A stretch of DNA of 64,000 nt from Flammulina velutipes (lineage: Eukaryota; Basidiomycota; Agaricomycetes; Agaricales; Physalacriaceae). The notes beneath the pieces were generated by a model. The model was not told the DNA's origin. It saw nothing but the letters and a program-made list of their open reading frames with translations, and ran no database searches. This document shows positions 31,539-43,520 of the stretch, in pieces (the stretch's first letter is position 1; each line of letters opens with the position of its first letter). The position numbers were made by a program, and so were the translations under genes. The stretch spans positions 1,736,001-1,800,000 of the forward strand of contig CM022372.1 of assembly GCA_011800155.1 (NCBI GenBank), given 5' to 3'.

Positions 31539-32294
31539 ATGGGGATTCTCGCCAAATCCAAACCGCGCACCCGCCACGTGAAACTATGTGTCTCATCGCC
31601 CGCCAACAGCACCTTCGACTGGAGTCAACCAAGGAAACCCAGTCGCATTCGTGTTGCCACCAGCTGGGAAATACAGAGGAAGAGTAGCCATCTCCAAGTA
31701 CCACCCGCTCTGGACAATCCTGGGCTCTTTCTTACCCGCCGCCTCTCGTGCGCCACAATTGCCACGACGTCTACGAGACCCAAATCGCTGGCCTTGTCTG
31801 GTACGGGAAACTCCCCAAGGATGCTGGGCGACGACAAAAGGACTGCGGCGTCTCCTCCCCAGGCGTTTATGAATGTTGCCAATTCTCAGACATCTCGAGT
31901 AATCAGGGTCACCTTGCCGTCTAGTACCAACACGACGCCACCGCCACCGGAGCCACTGGAGCCACTGGAGCCACCACCGCCACTATCCACTGTCCATGGG
32001 TCTTATGTCTCAGAAAACAAACCCGACGGTGTCCAATTTCAGAATATGCGCATCTGGAGATGGTTACTTGTTCGGCAACACAAACCTGCATCCAGGAGAT
32101 CTTCGCATTCGTCTGCAGGTCGAGTACATTCACCTCCTTCCAGAGTCAACCATCCGCTACGTCGAATGCCCGCGGTGGATGATCTCAAAGATGCGCGCGC
32201 ATCGAACGTTGGAGCGCGCACTTGTCGGGAGGATCGGCGGCAGCGCTCAAGGCCAAATTGGACTCCACCCACTCGAGCTCCTTCCAGGGAATGA
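31539..32294 (+). CDS. Hypothetical protein, reading frame uncertain
   Basis: An open frame of 252 codons begins MGILAKSKPRTRHVKLCVSS just after a TATA box. Composition is Ser/Pro/Arg-rich, with an EPLEPLEPPPP stretch encoded by three 9-nt repeats near 31950. The other two + strand frames also hold plausible segments (for example NPVAFVLPPAGKYRGRVAIS and YETQIAGLVWYGKLPKDAG). The real protein may therefore hop frames through introns, or the gene may be decaying. No family recognised. Confidence 0.3.
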   Translation: MGILAKSKPRTRHVKLCVSSPANSTFDWSQPRKPSRIRVATSWEIQRKSSHLQVPPALDNPGLFLTRRLSCATIATTSTRPKSLALSGTGNSPRMLGDDKRTAASPPQAFMNVANSQTSRVIRVTLPSSTNTTPPPPEPLEPLEPPPPLSTVHGSYVSENKPDGVQFQNMRIWRWLLVRQHKPASRRSSHSSAGRVHSPPSRVNHPLRRMPAVDDLKDARASNVGARTCREDRRQRSRPNWTPPTRAPSRE

Positions 32295-32824
32295 TTATGA
32301 CTTTACGAAACCAGAAAGGTAACGACTGTAAGTGTTTACAGCGTTCTGAACAATCACTACACCATCTTTTTACTCTCATCTACCTACATATGCATCGTGA
32401 ACGACCTCTAGACTTGTATGAATTATGAATTACTTGTGCCATGTTGGCTGTATGGGTTATTTTACACTGGTTATTGCAATTTAGCAAATACAAATTACAT
32501 CCTTTTATCTACATATTCATGCCTTGTCGAACTGGATACACAACAATTTCTCTTCCATCGCGTCCTCGCACAGATCGAGAGGTGGGATTTGGCCCATGTT
32601 CAGATATCGGTATCCCCCATGTATGTGACCAATCTTCTCGAGCAACAGCATCCATTTCATCCATCACCTCCGGAGAAAACCAATGATAATAACCATGTGC
32701 GGCGTATTCATCTTCCAGCCGTTTACGGGGGCGAAAAAGGAAAAGCTTGCGAAGCCTAGAAGCTGCGGATTTCTTCTCTTTTGGGCGAGGGAACGGGATC
32801 CATACAAATTGACTTTGTGGCGCA
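32295..32824. other. Gene-free stretch before the TIR element
   Basis: About 530 AT-rich bases. Short open frames only, with no recognisable motif. Confidence 0.4.
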
Positions 32825-32849
32825 CATCAGCAAATTCACAAATGTCTAA
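32825..32849 (+). repeat. Terminal inverted repeat, left
   Basis: Begins CATCAGCAA and ends CAAATGTCTAA. Pairs with the reverse complement of 34166-34190 with two mismatches, at positions 10 and 13. Confidence 0.65.
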
Positions 32850-33279
32850 GAAGGTATATTGTGGTCTAAAGGTGTCTAAAGTGGTATAATCGCTCTAAAA
32901 GGTATAACGGGTATGGTGCCTATGGTTTAGACCGATTTTAGACTGCCATTTAGACCGATTTTAGACCAGAATATACTTCCTGTTATATTTTGAGTTTTTT
33001 TCACGATGTCAACATAATCGAAGTCTTCTGAAGTGATGGCCCACAAGTACAGTGACAAAGGAAGGACTGTGGGCGGAAAAGTTAGTTGAACGATGTGGCG
33101 CCACCGGGATTATTTCCTGACTCAGCTATTTGTAGTTGTTGAAGTACGTTGGACTTGAAAGTTTTTCATTTCTTTCCTTCCGTCTTCCATCTGCTCTGTG
33201 CCTCTGTTACCCCCACGTTCCCGAGACTTCAGGCTGGCCCTCCGATGAATGTCTCTGCTCTACTTGCGGCTCCAACACT

Positions 33280-33440
33280 GGGACGATACGACCTCAATTT
33301 ACCTGATGACTGGACGCGACTTGCGACGACTGTCAAACACTGACGCCTGGAACATACGATACGACACGGAAACTAGGCGATATGACACGATGACTTGGAC
33401 GATACGAAACCATGGGCGATACAGCACAACGACTCGACGA
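33280..33440 (+). repeat. Degenerate short repeats of an ACGATACGAC-like unit
   Basis: Five or six imperfect copies (GACGATACGACC, ATACGATACGACAC, GCGATATGACACG, GACGATACGAAAC, GCGATACAGCAC) at uneven spacing within the internal part of the TIR element. Confidence 0.45.
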
Positions 33441-34165
33441 TCTGATTGCCGGCCCAACGACACGAGCGGATTCTACCACCAGGATGCGCTCTTAGATATA
33501 AAAATTCAACGTTGCATGCAGGTTGCCTGTAATATGGTATGTGGCCATCTGACCTCCTAGCTATCACTTACTCTCTCCTAGACATCCATCGTGTCGGGCG
33601 CTTTTGTCATCGACATCGAGCATCGTACCCCGCGGCAATGGTTCCTACTCGTCATGGAACATCTAGATTTTACGCCCGTACCCAAACGACAAGATGGGCG
33701 CAACAATCCGTGAGCAACTTGCCGGGGATAGCAACCCGCAGAACTCGCGTCCAGCGAGCGTCGGCTTCGTGTAACATCACCGCCAGTGTACGCTAAATTT
33801 TTCCACATTCTGCAGTCCAATCTAACTCTGACCCATAGTAGTACGCAATTGACAACTTGAGGCAATAAGCGGTGGGAGAAGTACTGTTGTAGTTGCTAGC
33901 TGTTGTATTACAGTATCAATATACGTGGTTTCACAATATCCTGGTCTAAAACTGTCTAAGAATGTCTAAAAACACGGCTCTTGAACGCGTCTAACCGTGA
34001 ATATGACATGTCTAATGATGGTATATGATGGTCTAATCCAAGTCTAATCACGCTATAATTTTAGACCAGCGAAGTGTAAAATTATCGGGGTCTAGTGTAA
34101 AATTAGACGGGGGAAAGTGGTCTAAAACGGTCTAAATGGTATAATATTAGACCGTTTTAGACCGT

Positions 34166-34190
34166 TTAGACATTTGTTAACTTGCTGATG
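34166..34190 (-). repeat. Terminal inverted repeat, right
   Basis: Reverse complement begins CATCAGCAA and ends CAAATGTCTAA, matching the left TIR at 23 of 25 positions. TTTAGACCG copies follow immediately inside. Confidence 0.65.
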
Positions 34191-34578
34191 CATCCGGCAA
34201 TGGGGAATTTAAAAGGGTCGATGATTGTGCTTCTGTCTGTGTCTGGCCGAGAGACGTGGTATGTGTCGTGTTCAGGAGGGTACTGGACTCCGATACTCGA
34301 GGCAGTGATTGGGAATATATGTGACGGGTAGGTGGTTTGTGGCACTCGACATGTTGTTCACTACTGCGTTGAGCTGTAGAGAGACGTCGTTTCGTAGGAT
34401 TTGGCCTGGATAGACTTTCCTTGAACGGATGAAGATTTTGTAAAGGAAGAGGTTTCGGCGTCGGCAGCGGGGTACTAGCGCAGGGAGGCGACATCCTACT
34501 TCCTAGACTAGCCCAGTACTCGTCGAAAACAGAGGCGTCCAGAGTGGAGGTTTCAGGTGCGCGAGAGCTTGAACGCAT
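34177..34578 (-). CDS. Hypothetical Ser/Pro-rich ORF (low support)
   Basis: Uninterrupted frame of 133 codons starting MRSSSRAPETSTLDASVFDE, rich in Ser, Pro, Thr and Leu. Its last codons lie in the right TIR of the adjacent element. No motif or homology recognised. It may be a 3' exon of an unseen gene, or noise. Confidence 0.2.
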   Translation of the reverse strand: MRSSSRAPETSTLDASVFDEYWASLGSRMSPPCASTPLPTPKPLPLQNLHPFKESLSRPNPTKRRLSTAQRSSEQHVECHKPPTRHIYSQSLPRVSESSTLLNTTHTTSLGQTQTEAQSSTLLNSPLPDASAS

Positions 34579-34788
34579 ATCTGCTCGGGGAATGGGAATT
34601 CATCCATCACGCCAGGTGATTGATTGTTTAATACTCTGGCTCTTGTTCTCGAGAACAAGAGCAGGACGGGTCGATGTATTAACGGGGAGACGTAAACCGA
34701 GAACAATGAGTAATACACATAGAGAAGAAGACAATGGACATGGCTTGGACTGCGTCCTAACAGCGCCACGGCCCACATATGTACTCGG

Positions 34789-37700
34789 CTAAATATTTCG
34801 TCGTCGAAGAATGCTGTATCGATTGTAGGCTGGGGGAGTAATCACACTCCCTGTAGAGAAGATAGAAGTGCCTTTGCTCCTGCGTCCTTTGGTGACGGAG
34901 ACTTTGGACCAGCCCTCCGCGTCCGGCGTGATTGCAGTTACCATTTGATGAGGGATGTTGGGCTGCACTTTCAGCGGCCGTACCACGTCGGGTACTTGTA
35001 AGCGTGTATGTCTCTGTGGTACCAGCGGGGCATCGTGGTAGGATGGACGCGTCATAACGGGCCTGGGAATTGGTACTTGTGCTTGCCATGCTGGCCTATT
35101 GGCAGCGAACAGTTTCTTCGTGTCAAAACACCGTGCCCGTTGGCTGTTTTGCGAGAGCGACACAGGAGGCCAAATAGTGGTAGGATAGGCATTGCCATTG
35201 ATAGATGGCGGAGGACGTGATTGCTTTCCAACCACTCCAGGAAGGAATGCACTTTGATCTGCAACTGCGCGCCATTCAACCCAGTCTTCTCGTCGCGTCT
35301 CCCAATGACGCATAAGCTTGGACACGAGGGTGAATTGGCCTGGACCCCCGAAAGAGAGAAAATTGCGGTTTGTGACGACGATGAGGCCCCGTCGACAGCG
35401 AGTGAGCATAACGTTCATTCGAGAGGTCGACTGCAGGAATCCGACACTATCTGTGCGTACAAGGGACACGATGACATAGTCCGCTTCGTTGCCTGTGATT
35501 GCAATGAGTTTAGATAGATCGATAGTTCTTCGTTACGTTACGTGCCTTGAAAACTGTCAATGTTATAAACCTTTTCCCAAGGTAAATTGTTGCGTTTGAG
35601 CTCTCTCTCGATCAGAGAACGTTGAGCGTCATATGGTGTAATGATGCAGAAGTCTAATTTGCCGTAATAGTACCGGACAAGGTTCATGATCACGCCACAC
35701 TCCCTCTCATTCTAAGGAGACCATGTGAGATTGTTCCTCGCCACGTTAAGGTTGATAGACGTACCACCCGGCTGAGACCTGCCATTGCTTCACTCCCACG
35801 GGCTTCGATGAACGATATACAGGATGAAGACGAAATCTGGTGAGAGGACGAAAGCCTGCCGGCATAGACAGTGTTGGATATGAACTTGCCCAAAGGGATA
35901 GGCAGCCGATCTTCGTGGATGCTATTGAGTTAGGTATTTGCAACATCATCTGGAACTTACATTGAATGTTCAGAAGATAAGACTCTGACGCCAAGTGGTT
36001 GATTTCAAAGATGCTCTGTAACGTCCGGTCGTTGTCGAATCCATAGGGCGGAACTATGAATACACAGCTCGTTATTCATGCACACGGATGTGTATGTGGA
36101 AAATATGTACGTTGTTGTGGGTCTCCAAAGAAACATAGTTTCTTCAAAGTCATTCTGAACTTCCAGAGTAGATGCTAAATATCACGTTAATCGAAGAAGG
36201 ACATCTATATAAAGATCGCTCACCATGTACTCCATGACATTGATTTGCGAGGCTTCATCTACAACGAGACGTTCCATGGGAACAATATTTAACAAATCAT
36301 CGAACGCTGGGTTCGAGAGCATGCCCAACGTCGTCAAAATAATGTTGGAGCCTGCGAGCGCTCGCCTTAATTCTTGGGGCTTCTCAGGCAGCTCATCCGC
36401 CCGGAAAAGATTCTCCGAGACACGGTCGTCGTATAGATGCTCATGCCTACGACACGTTATGGCACACCAAACAGTTTCCTGAAAGATGTACATACCATTC
36501 AACATAAAACTCCTTGGAAACGATAATTTTGAACGATATCGCATAACGCGTCATCTTCTCCGCAATGTTCTTGACTGCGACATTAGAATGGGCCACAATC
36601 CACATTGGAGATCGACGTTGTTCAAGAATCTGCGCGCTCGCACAAATAGTTGATGTTTTCCCCGTTCCGGGTGGTCCTGTGGTGCATGAGTGATAAGCGC
36701 GGGGAAAGCACGGCACAACTAACCATGCACAATGGTAATGGGTGGATCTTCTGATATCATAGTAGAGACAACTTGGACTTGTGAATCATTCAAGGCAATC
36801 GAAGTGGGCAACGGTGAATTGACGGTGTTGGTCTTCAGTGCCGGTGTCGAGGAACTTCGGTCGGGAAACCAGATAGCACTGATGAAGGGCGAATGAGGTA
36901 GGTGAATCTCCCCCTGCAAAACCAACAAGATCATCTCTTCACGGGCTTTCTCAGCATTGCTCCTTTGCTCCCTTCCTATAACGCGAACGGTCGCGATCGC
37001 GCCTATATTCCGTTCATTGACCTTGACCGTCGTCGTCTTTCCTCGTACGCTCCTCGCCATGCCCGTGAATTGCTGTCCACTTTCTGTTGTAAGAATAACC
37101 TGCGCCTACAGTAGAATGGATTAACTGGAATATGTTCATGATATTAACTATGTGCTTACCTGAGAGCTCACACGAACGCGATTCTTGTAACGACTGTTGG
37201 AAAGCGTAATTCTGCCATCCGCAAAGGCAGCCGACGTGAATTCATTGACGACTTCTTTTGGTTTGATTCGCTCAATGGCATCTGTCTGTGACAACAGACG
37301 CCGCAACACATCGAGTACCTCCGCAAGGAATCAGCGAAACCAGACCGAAGCCGAAGCGCCACTTACAACAGGTTTGCAACGCCTTGTATCCACCTTGTTC
37401 GCAATGTTCAGCTGTTCCACGAGTCTCGTCCCAATGCTAACACTCAAAGTCAGCACCATACGACAGACCGAGAAGGCACATACATGGCAGAAAGCCACGC
37501 CTGTAAGCACAACTTCCTTGACTTCCCAGACTCATCGTCACCGTTACTCTCATGCCATGCCGAATCGACACCAAACTTATCAACAGGCATCCCAACTTTT
37601 TTGAACACCTCCGAAGGGTACATTGGCTCCTGAGCACTTTTTGCTACGACCGTTGATAGGTCCGCGCCACGGACGTGCATCTTCAATGCCCCTTGCAAAT

Positions 37701-38019
37701 GGACCGCAAGCCTAGGCATACTGAAACCCACCAGGAGAGCTTGGTCTTTCGCACCAGACACGAACCTTGAGAAAGTATCATCTTTTGGAATGACTGCTAA
37801 CGGATCCAATGACGAAATGATGACGATAGTCGTCGGGGTCGCTAGAGCAAAGGCGAGTACACGGTCCTTGTCTTGTTGTATTGAGAGTCCCACGACCGTA
37901 GCAGGTGGTGTTGCGTCGACAAGGCGCTCGACTGCGTCTCCTGCATGTCGTCTTTGATATCTTATGACCGGGATGCTCTGAGACTGGCTTGGGAGGACTG
38001 TTTGAGTGAGGGTGCTCAT
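34789..38019 (-). CDS. SF1 RNA/DNA helicase, UPF1-like, with N-terminal extension
   Basis: Superfamily-1 helicase of the UPF1/SMUBP2/ZNFX1 group. Motifs: [12 protein letters not shown], Ia WIVAHSNVAVKNIAEK, II VVDEASQIN, III FFGDPQQ, later DFCIITPYDAQRSLIE, V GNEADYVIVSLVRTD and VI STSRMNVMLTRCRRGLIVVT. A proline-rich, disordered C-terminal tail of about 200 residues follows and ends ILRRRNI. The N-terminal 350 residues (from MSTLTQTVLPSQSQSIPVIR) contain VVGLSIQQDKDRVLAFALA and LHMHVRGADL-like segments that loosely resemble an RNase D-type 3'-5' exonuclease fold without its acidic residues. About ten exons. Role unknown; relatives act in RNA surveillance and silencing. Confidence 0.82.
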
Positions 38020-38275
38020 CACGACAGTGAAAGAGGGAGGACAAGACGACGTCCCGCAGCTGGGCGCTAAAGCAAGCCTCGTTATGTGATTCTCGATGAG
38101 ATAAACGTGTTTGTCACTATACATCGTAGGTGCGCTTTCGAATTAGCTCACCCTGCCGGAATGGCCGAGGTACACAGATCTGAGATGGTAGGTAAGTTGC
38201 ACACCAACAAAAGAAATGTTTGCCAGAAATGCATTCCACATACAATATCAATTAGTACGTGCTTACTGTAATCAT

Positions 38276-40382
38276 TCACTGTCGACCCCATTCGAGAATG
38301 TGTCCCCAGCTACGCCACATCCTCCCAACCACGGAGATTTTCTGCTCCCTGTTGAGCGCCGGATTCGCCAGATCGTCGACGTCCTCCAAGAACCCCTCAC
38401 GAAGCTTGGATCGGGGTGGTAGATATTCCTCGCCGTAGGCTCGCAGATGTGCTATGGAAACCAATAGGAGACCTGCAGTTAATGGAGAGATGTTTCCTGC
38501 ATTTGATTCTGGGTCATCTAAATTCAGCAACCGCTCTAGGCGTCTAAGTTTACCAAATCAGCGCCAAATACGTTATGAGCCGCGGATGAGAAGCTGCTTA
38601 CCGCATTACGAACCAACTTCCGACACGCTTATGCTTGCCTCCGAAACGACCACGGCTACGAGAACTCCAAATGTTTGTGAGGTAGCCTATGAAGAGATAC
38701 ACAATGCCAAAAGCGGGTGCTACTCCAACGAATGCAAATGTTAATTCTAAAAAGGAGTATAAGCGCTTTAATTTAGTCAGAGTCGAAATCGATGACCTTG
38801 AGACTTCAAAAGCTTGTCTATCCCAAAGAGTGCCTGGTCAATATCCACCTTGGCCTTCTGTATCTGTATGAACAGTGTCCGAAGTAGGTTTCCCGTCATG
38901 ACAGATTTGAGAGGGCTACGGATGTCGTTCTCATACAACTTGAGGACAGGCGTGATATCACCAAGTTTGATTTGTCTCGATAGATTAGCGAGCTGTTCTG
39001 GTCCGTAGTTGAGCTGTTCTTTGGCCAATGTGATTGTCATGCGTTCCAAAGACTTGAGAATAACTCAATTGAAAGTCGATGGAGTACAAGGATGGACACA
39101 CCTCTAAATCAGCGGTAACACCCTCCTTTCGCACAATGACCCCTTCATCCCCGCGTGCCCGAACGGTATTCAGAATATCTTTGACAGGTTCCAGCAGCCA
39201 ACCTCTGTAGAACGCCTTGACAGTATCGTGCGCTTCTAGTGCCAAGTCAAACAAGCTTTCCCGAGACTCGTAGGCAGATTTGATGGCGTAGAGTGCCAAA
39301 GGAGGCAACAGCAGGAGTTTGGGCCACAGAAGAACGATTCTGGATGGTCTACCAAGTCGTCTCTGTTCGAGACGAGAGGATTGGGCTTTTCGTAAGGACG
39401 GCAAGGTGACGGTAGAAAGTTCTCGTAAGAGGGACGACCTGCAAGATGGAGGAGGATTCGAACGACCTTGAAGGCGCGCTTGGAGGATGCCAGCAAGGTC
39501 GTATGCCTTTATTTGTGTCGGATCTTCTGAAGCCTGAAAATGCGCGACCAAGTCTAGTCGCAAGTGGCTGACATGGCCAATGCAAACCGCGCGCTCATCC
39601 CGCATTTCTCTAATCTCCTTCTTTCGAAGATGACATTCATGCCTAGCCAAGGTGAGTGGTGTGTTGATGAACGCCCAAATTGAATGCAAAAAGCGTGTGA
39701 CGTAGTTGATGGTACCGGAGGGCGTTGGAACGCGAGCGAATGTGCTTATAGTCGATGCATGAGGAAAGAGAGAGGAAAGCAGGATAGACGGTTGGAAAGA
39801 CAAGCTCAACGGCTGTCGAAGCGAAGCGAGACTGAACGGAGTCTGTCGGCGACGTGCATCCTCCCGTAGATTTGTTGCAATAACCTGGAAAAGGTCTCGA
39901 AGGCGGAGAGGAAGAGCTGATTGTAGTGTCATTAGCGTCTTTCACTGCAGTACGGCGAACTCACTTTGCAGTAGATACCAGGCAACATTCCATCGGGACC
40001 GCTCGACCTCGTCCCACCAATCCGCTTCTTCTTCGAGTTGAACGCACTGGCCCATTACCGTCGTCATTGACTCGGCGTATAACGCGACAACAATCCTGTT
40101 GGCCAGAGCGCGTTGTAGCGCGAGTTGCTCCGTATCCGTATCCACTGCATTCGGCGGAAGTCCAGAGATACGCGAGTCTTGGTCGAGCTCCACGAGAAAA
40201 TCAATCGAGTCGTCCAATACTCTGTCCGTCGTTGCCTCGTCCAGAGACGCGAGCAAAGCCCGCAATTTTTGTTTTCTTGAAGAATCTGCAAGGGAAGAGA
40301 CCGACAGTTGTTCGAGACCGCCAAGGATGGCTGCATCCTGAAGTAATGGGTCCACGAAATGTCGAACAAATGGCGACGCCAT
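38276..40382 (-). CDS. NCA2: NCA2, mitochondrial inner-membrane protein
   Basis: Nuclear control of ATPase 2 family: mitochondrial proteins needed in yeast for normal expression of the ATP6/ATP8 message. The first exon (MASPFVRHFVDPLLQDAAIL) joins a long second exon with RIVLLWPKLLLLPPLALYAI (transmembrane). The family core follows: RGWLLEPVKDILNTVRARG, LGDITPVLKLYENDIRSPLK, SVMTGNLLRTLFIQIQKAKV and DIDQALFGIDKLLKSQ, then a second membrane segment VGVAPAFGIVYLFIGY. It ends PLTAGLLLVSIAHLRAYGEE and ILEWGRQ. About six exons. Length near 600 residues, normal for the family. Confidence 0.85.
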
Positions 40383-40557
40383 CGTAGGAAAGAGCGGACT
40401 GCTATGAGCAGACGAGAGGCACTGACTCGATGGTGGTATGAAGCCAAGAGTCTAGGACGACAAATTGAAACAATCGTCGATACGTAATGCATCTTATCTT
40501 ATCTTAGTCTACAACGCATACCCAAATTTGGTGATGTTCGCTCTTTGACAAGCTTCA

Positions 40558-41210
40558 ATGGTTCTCCAAGGCTACAGACCAGATACTCCTACAGCTCCCA
40601 CCCATCCATCCCCTAAGGATTTCGAAGGTATGGCTCTTGCGATTCAGCAGGCCAGAACCGGCCTCGCAGAGGGAGGTATACCCAGTAAATATTCCAACTT
40701 TCCACCTAGTAGAACATCCTGATAACCGCGCCATAGTTGGAGCAGCACTGATACACGACGATGGAACGGTCCTTGCCCTAGGTCGCAACAAGCGCGTACA
40801 AGAGAATAGTCCAATCAAGCACGGCGAAACGGACTGCCTGAACAACGCTGGCAGATTGCCGGCTTCCGTCTATGCCAAGTGTACAATGTACACCACGTTA
40901 TCTCCCTGTCCAATGGTACGAATGGCTGGAAACTCTTGAGGAGTCTAATACTTACGGCCCTGAAGTGTTGTGGCGCATGCGTCTTATTTGGAATCCCCAG
41001 ACTTGTCTTGGGCGAAAACACTACATTTCTCGGTGCAGAAACCTTTCTCAAAGATCGGGGCGTGGAGGTTATCAACCTAGACCTCAAAGAACCCAAACAA
41101 ATGATGCAGGTATTCATCGATAAGCACCCAGACATCGTGAGTTCTTGTCTACAATGATGAACGTGGTAACTGACTAGAACCAGTGGCACGAAGATGTGGG
41201 AGAGACATGA
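40558..41210 (+). CDS. FCY1: Cytosine deaminase
   Basis: Zinc hydrolase converting cytosine to uracil in pyrimidine salvage, and the enzyme that activates 5-fluorocytosine. Zinc site: the His and catalytic Glu in SPIKHGETDCLNNAGR, and the two cysteines in PCPMCCGAC, the latter split by an intron between PM and CC. Other landmarks: GMALAIQQARTGLAEGGIPV, GAALIHDDGTVLALGRNKRV, TMYTTLSPC, FGIPRLVLGENTTFLGAETF, RGVEVINLDL and the end DIWHEDVGET. Four exons. About 165 residues, like the yeast enzyme. An FCY2-type permease lies about 7 kb downstream on the same strand. Confidence 0.92.
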
Positions 41211-42033
41211 TGGCCAGTAGTAGTGCTACAGGAGCGAAGATGTCACCAATTCATGTATCCTCCGAAATCACGAAAATCTGCACCCACCTCTGCTTCGATA
41301 CTCACTGCTCAGTAAGTTTTATGGTGGAAGGATGGTCACCGCTGCCATCGCCACCTTGATCGTTGTACAAGCAAGTGGTTGTGGAAACTTAGGTGCCTGG
41401 CTGATGGTGACTTCTCTCAGTAACTCCAGGCAACTCCTTGGACATTCTGACATTCTGAAAGATCGAAATATCTCAGAGGCCACTCAATCTACATGCTCCG
41501 TACTTGAGTATAAACGGATCAATTCCAGATTTACTTCCGTTGCGGAGGATGATCGATGATCGACGATAAACTGGCAAACCTTTTACACAGTGATATCCTG
41601 TGAGCATTCTGAAGTTGGAATTTGCGACAAGTATAGAGTAGGTCTGTAGTCGTCGTGTATCTTGGTGGCGTTGGTGTATATCTATGGCCGGGATTGATAA
41701 TTGATGATCTAGTAACTCCTAGTCTGGGTATGGAAGGTGAATAATAGCCACCATCGACGTGTGAGGGGACCCCCTTCAGAGCAGGACAGCTACTCGTATC
41801 AAATTTATGGGGACATGTCCCCGGGAAATCTTTCGAGCAATGACCTGCAATGACAACCGGAGTAAAACACCGCATCCCGGCCCGGCACTTATAAATGGAC
41901 GAATTGGATTTTGCGAGTTGCAACCTACCTTCACACCGGTAGCACTCCTCTTGGGATGCTGTTCTTGAATACGGTTTGGGCATCCCAACCGATATAAATG
42001 CAAATCACTATCAAATGACGCCTCCACTACCTC
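41211..42033. other. Long intergenic region upstream of the M35 protease
   Basis: About 820 bases. Scattered short open frames on both strands with no motif. The right end carries the protease promoter, with TATAAA at 41993-41998. Otherwise nothing recognised. Confidence 0.4.
41993..41998 (+). promoter_or_regulatory. TATA box of the M35 protease gene
   Basis: TATAAA 36 bases upstream of the ATG at 42034, in a good position for the core promoter of a secreted enzyme. Confidence 0.5.
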
Positions 42034-43520
42034 ATGCTTTTCCGCGCAGCCTCTTTCTACGCCTTTCTCGCCACACTATTCCTGGACGCGACATCGCTAC
42101 CTCTCGACGTGAACGTTACGGCGGCCGAATTGGTGCTATCTATTGATAGTGCGTCTCATTCCTTGTCCCTCCCTCCCCTTAGACCAACATAATCCTACAG
42201 TTCCACCCACTATCGACGACTGTCGGTAAATTTATCTTGTCCGGAACACTAAAAAATGCTGGGCCACAGGCCATCAGTGTCGTTAGGGATCCAGATGGGC
42301 TTTTATTCGGCCACGTTCCCGTCGGTGCTCTCAGTTTTACGAACACGAAGACAGGAAAATCGCCTAATTTCATCGGCGCCATTGTTAAATGGTCGTTGTC
42401 GACATACTTGGCGGATCCCGATGCAGCGAGTCCAGCGCAAAAAGGGAAACGTGCGAGCGGCAACTCCGACGACCAGGACACAAATTCGGACGGAGGCACC
42501 AGTACGAGCTCAACGTCGTATCCGGGAACGACTTATGATCTTGAGCCAGCCCAATCAATGAAGATCAAATACAATGGTGCGCCCCTCATTTCCTTCCCTC
42601 GTACATCAAGAATTGTCTCATCATGTTTTACTAGTTGGCGAGGGTTACGACTTCACTGATTCGGGTGCTGGCGAGTACGAGGTCAAGCTCGCGCGTGACT
42701 ATTTCTGGGTCTTGGTTGATGCCAATGGCGAACCTGTTGAAGCAAAGGTATCCATGCAAGGGATAGTAAAGATTACCAAAGTACCGGCAAGCTCCAGTGA
42801 AGATGCCACCTCTGTTACACCTGTTCAAGGGGACAAAAACAAACGAGATCCCCAGATAACCACAAATCAATGTACCGAGGATCAGGCATTCAATCTCTAT
42901 CGAGCAGCGGAGTCCGCAGATGAAGCCGTCGACGATTCACTTCAGTGGGTGCCACATCTCATATCTCCGCCTTGTGGCTTACATCGCACCTCTAGTTATC
43001 TCAAGAAAACTCACACGGGAGAAAGACCCAGATACGAACAATGGTTCGGGAGCTGGGATGCTCCCCCGCCAATTCGGGGAGACCAAAGTGTCAGTCCTCG
43101 AGACGAGGTTAACCGCATTTTTAGCACTATTCAACGTTTCGCCGCACCTGCTCAGCCTAATGGATATATCTACGAGTGTGCGTGCAAACACAACGTCTAC
43201 GCATATGTGCAGCCCAAAAAGTAAGTGTATCTCTCTTGCTCATGATGATTCCGTGACCCATCACATCGAATAGGACCCAGGATCCAACTATACACCTTTG
43301 CAATTGGTTCTGGTCTGCCGCTGTGCCTATAGAAGGGAAAGACTCGAAATCTGGTACACTGATTCACGAGGCAACGCATTTTGAGAATGCTGGACATTCT
43401 TTCGATATCGCGTCTGGCCCAAAGGCTGCCCACGAACTAGCGCAACGGGATCCGGTTTTGGCTGTTGCAAGTGCTAACAATTATGAGTACTTTGCGGAGA
43501 ATGACCCATTTCTCGACTAA
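42034..43520 (+). CDS. Secreted M35 peptidyl-Lys-type metalloendopeptidase
   Basis: Zinc metalloprotease of the deuterolysin (M35) family. Signal peptide MLFRAASFYAFLATLFLDAT, then a propeptide-like domain (KFILSGTLKNAGPQ, GEGYDFTDSGAGEYEVKLAR) with a Lys/Arg-rich region before the mature enzyme (NKRDPQITTNQCTEDQAF). The mature part has RPRYEQWFGSWD, YIYECACKHNVYAYV, LCNWFWSA, the zinc motif GTLIHEATHFENAG with both histidines and the catalytic Glu, and the closing NYEYFAENDP. The family's third ligand, an Asp in a G-x-x-D motif, matches FDIASGPKAAHELA. About six exons; the intron after DDSLH is frame-neutral. Closest to the fungal peptidyl-Lys enzymes. Confidence 0.88.

Larger units (their letters stand above)
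32825..34190. mobile_element. Putative non-autonomous DNA transposon with TIRs
   Basis: A 1.37-kb unit bounded by 25-bp terminal inverted repeats matching at 23 positions. Inside both ends are dense copies of TCTAAA/TTTAGA, often as GGTCTAAA or TTTAGACC: at least eight between 32839 and 32980, and more than a dozen between 33943 and 34176. Such subterminal arrays are typical transposase binding regions. The middle has no transposase-like open frame, so the element would need a partner in trans. No convincing target-site duplication is visible, suggesting an old insertion. Confidence 0.6.

Noticed and set aside
31459..31882. Minus-strand frames of 81-85 codons
   Set aside because: Overlap the putative plus-strand gene at 31539, lack a start context, and have no promoter-like sequence on that strand.
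34503..34778. 91-codon minus-strand frame with hydrophobic start
   Set aside because: No motif, wrong frame relative to the neighbouring Ser/Pro-rich frame, and no splice sites linking it to either neighbour.
39926..40387. 153-codon plus-strand frame
   Set aside because: Antisense to the first exons of NCA2.
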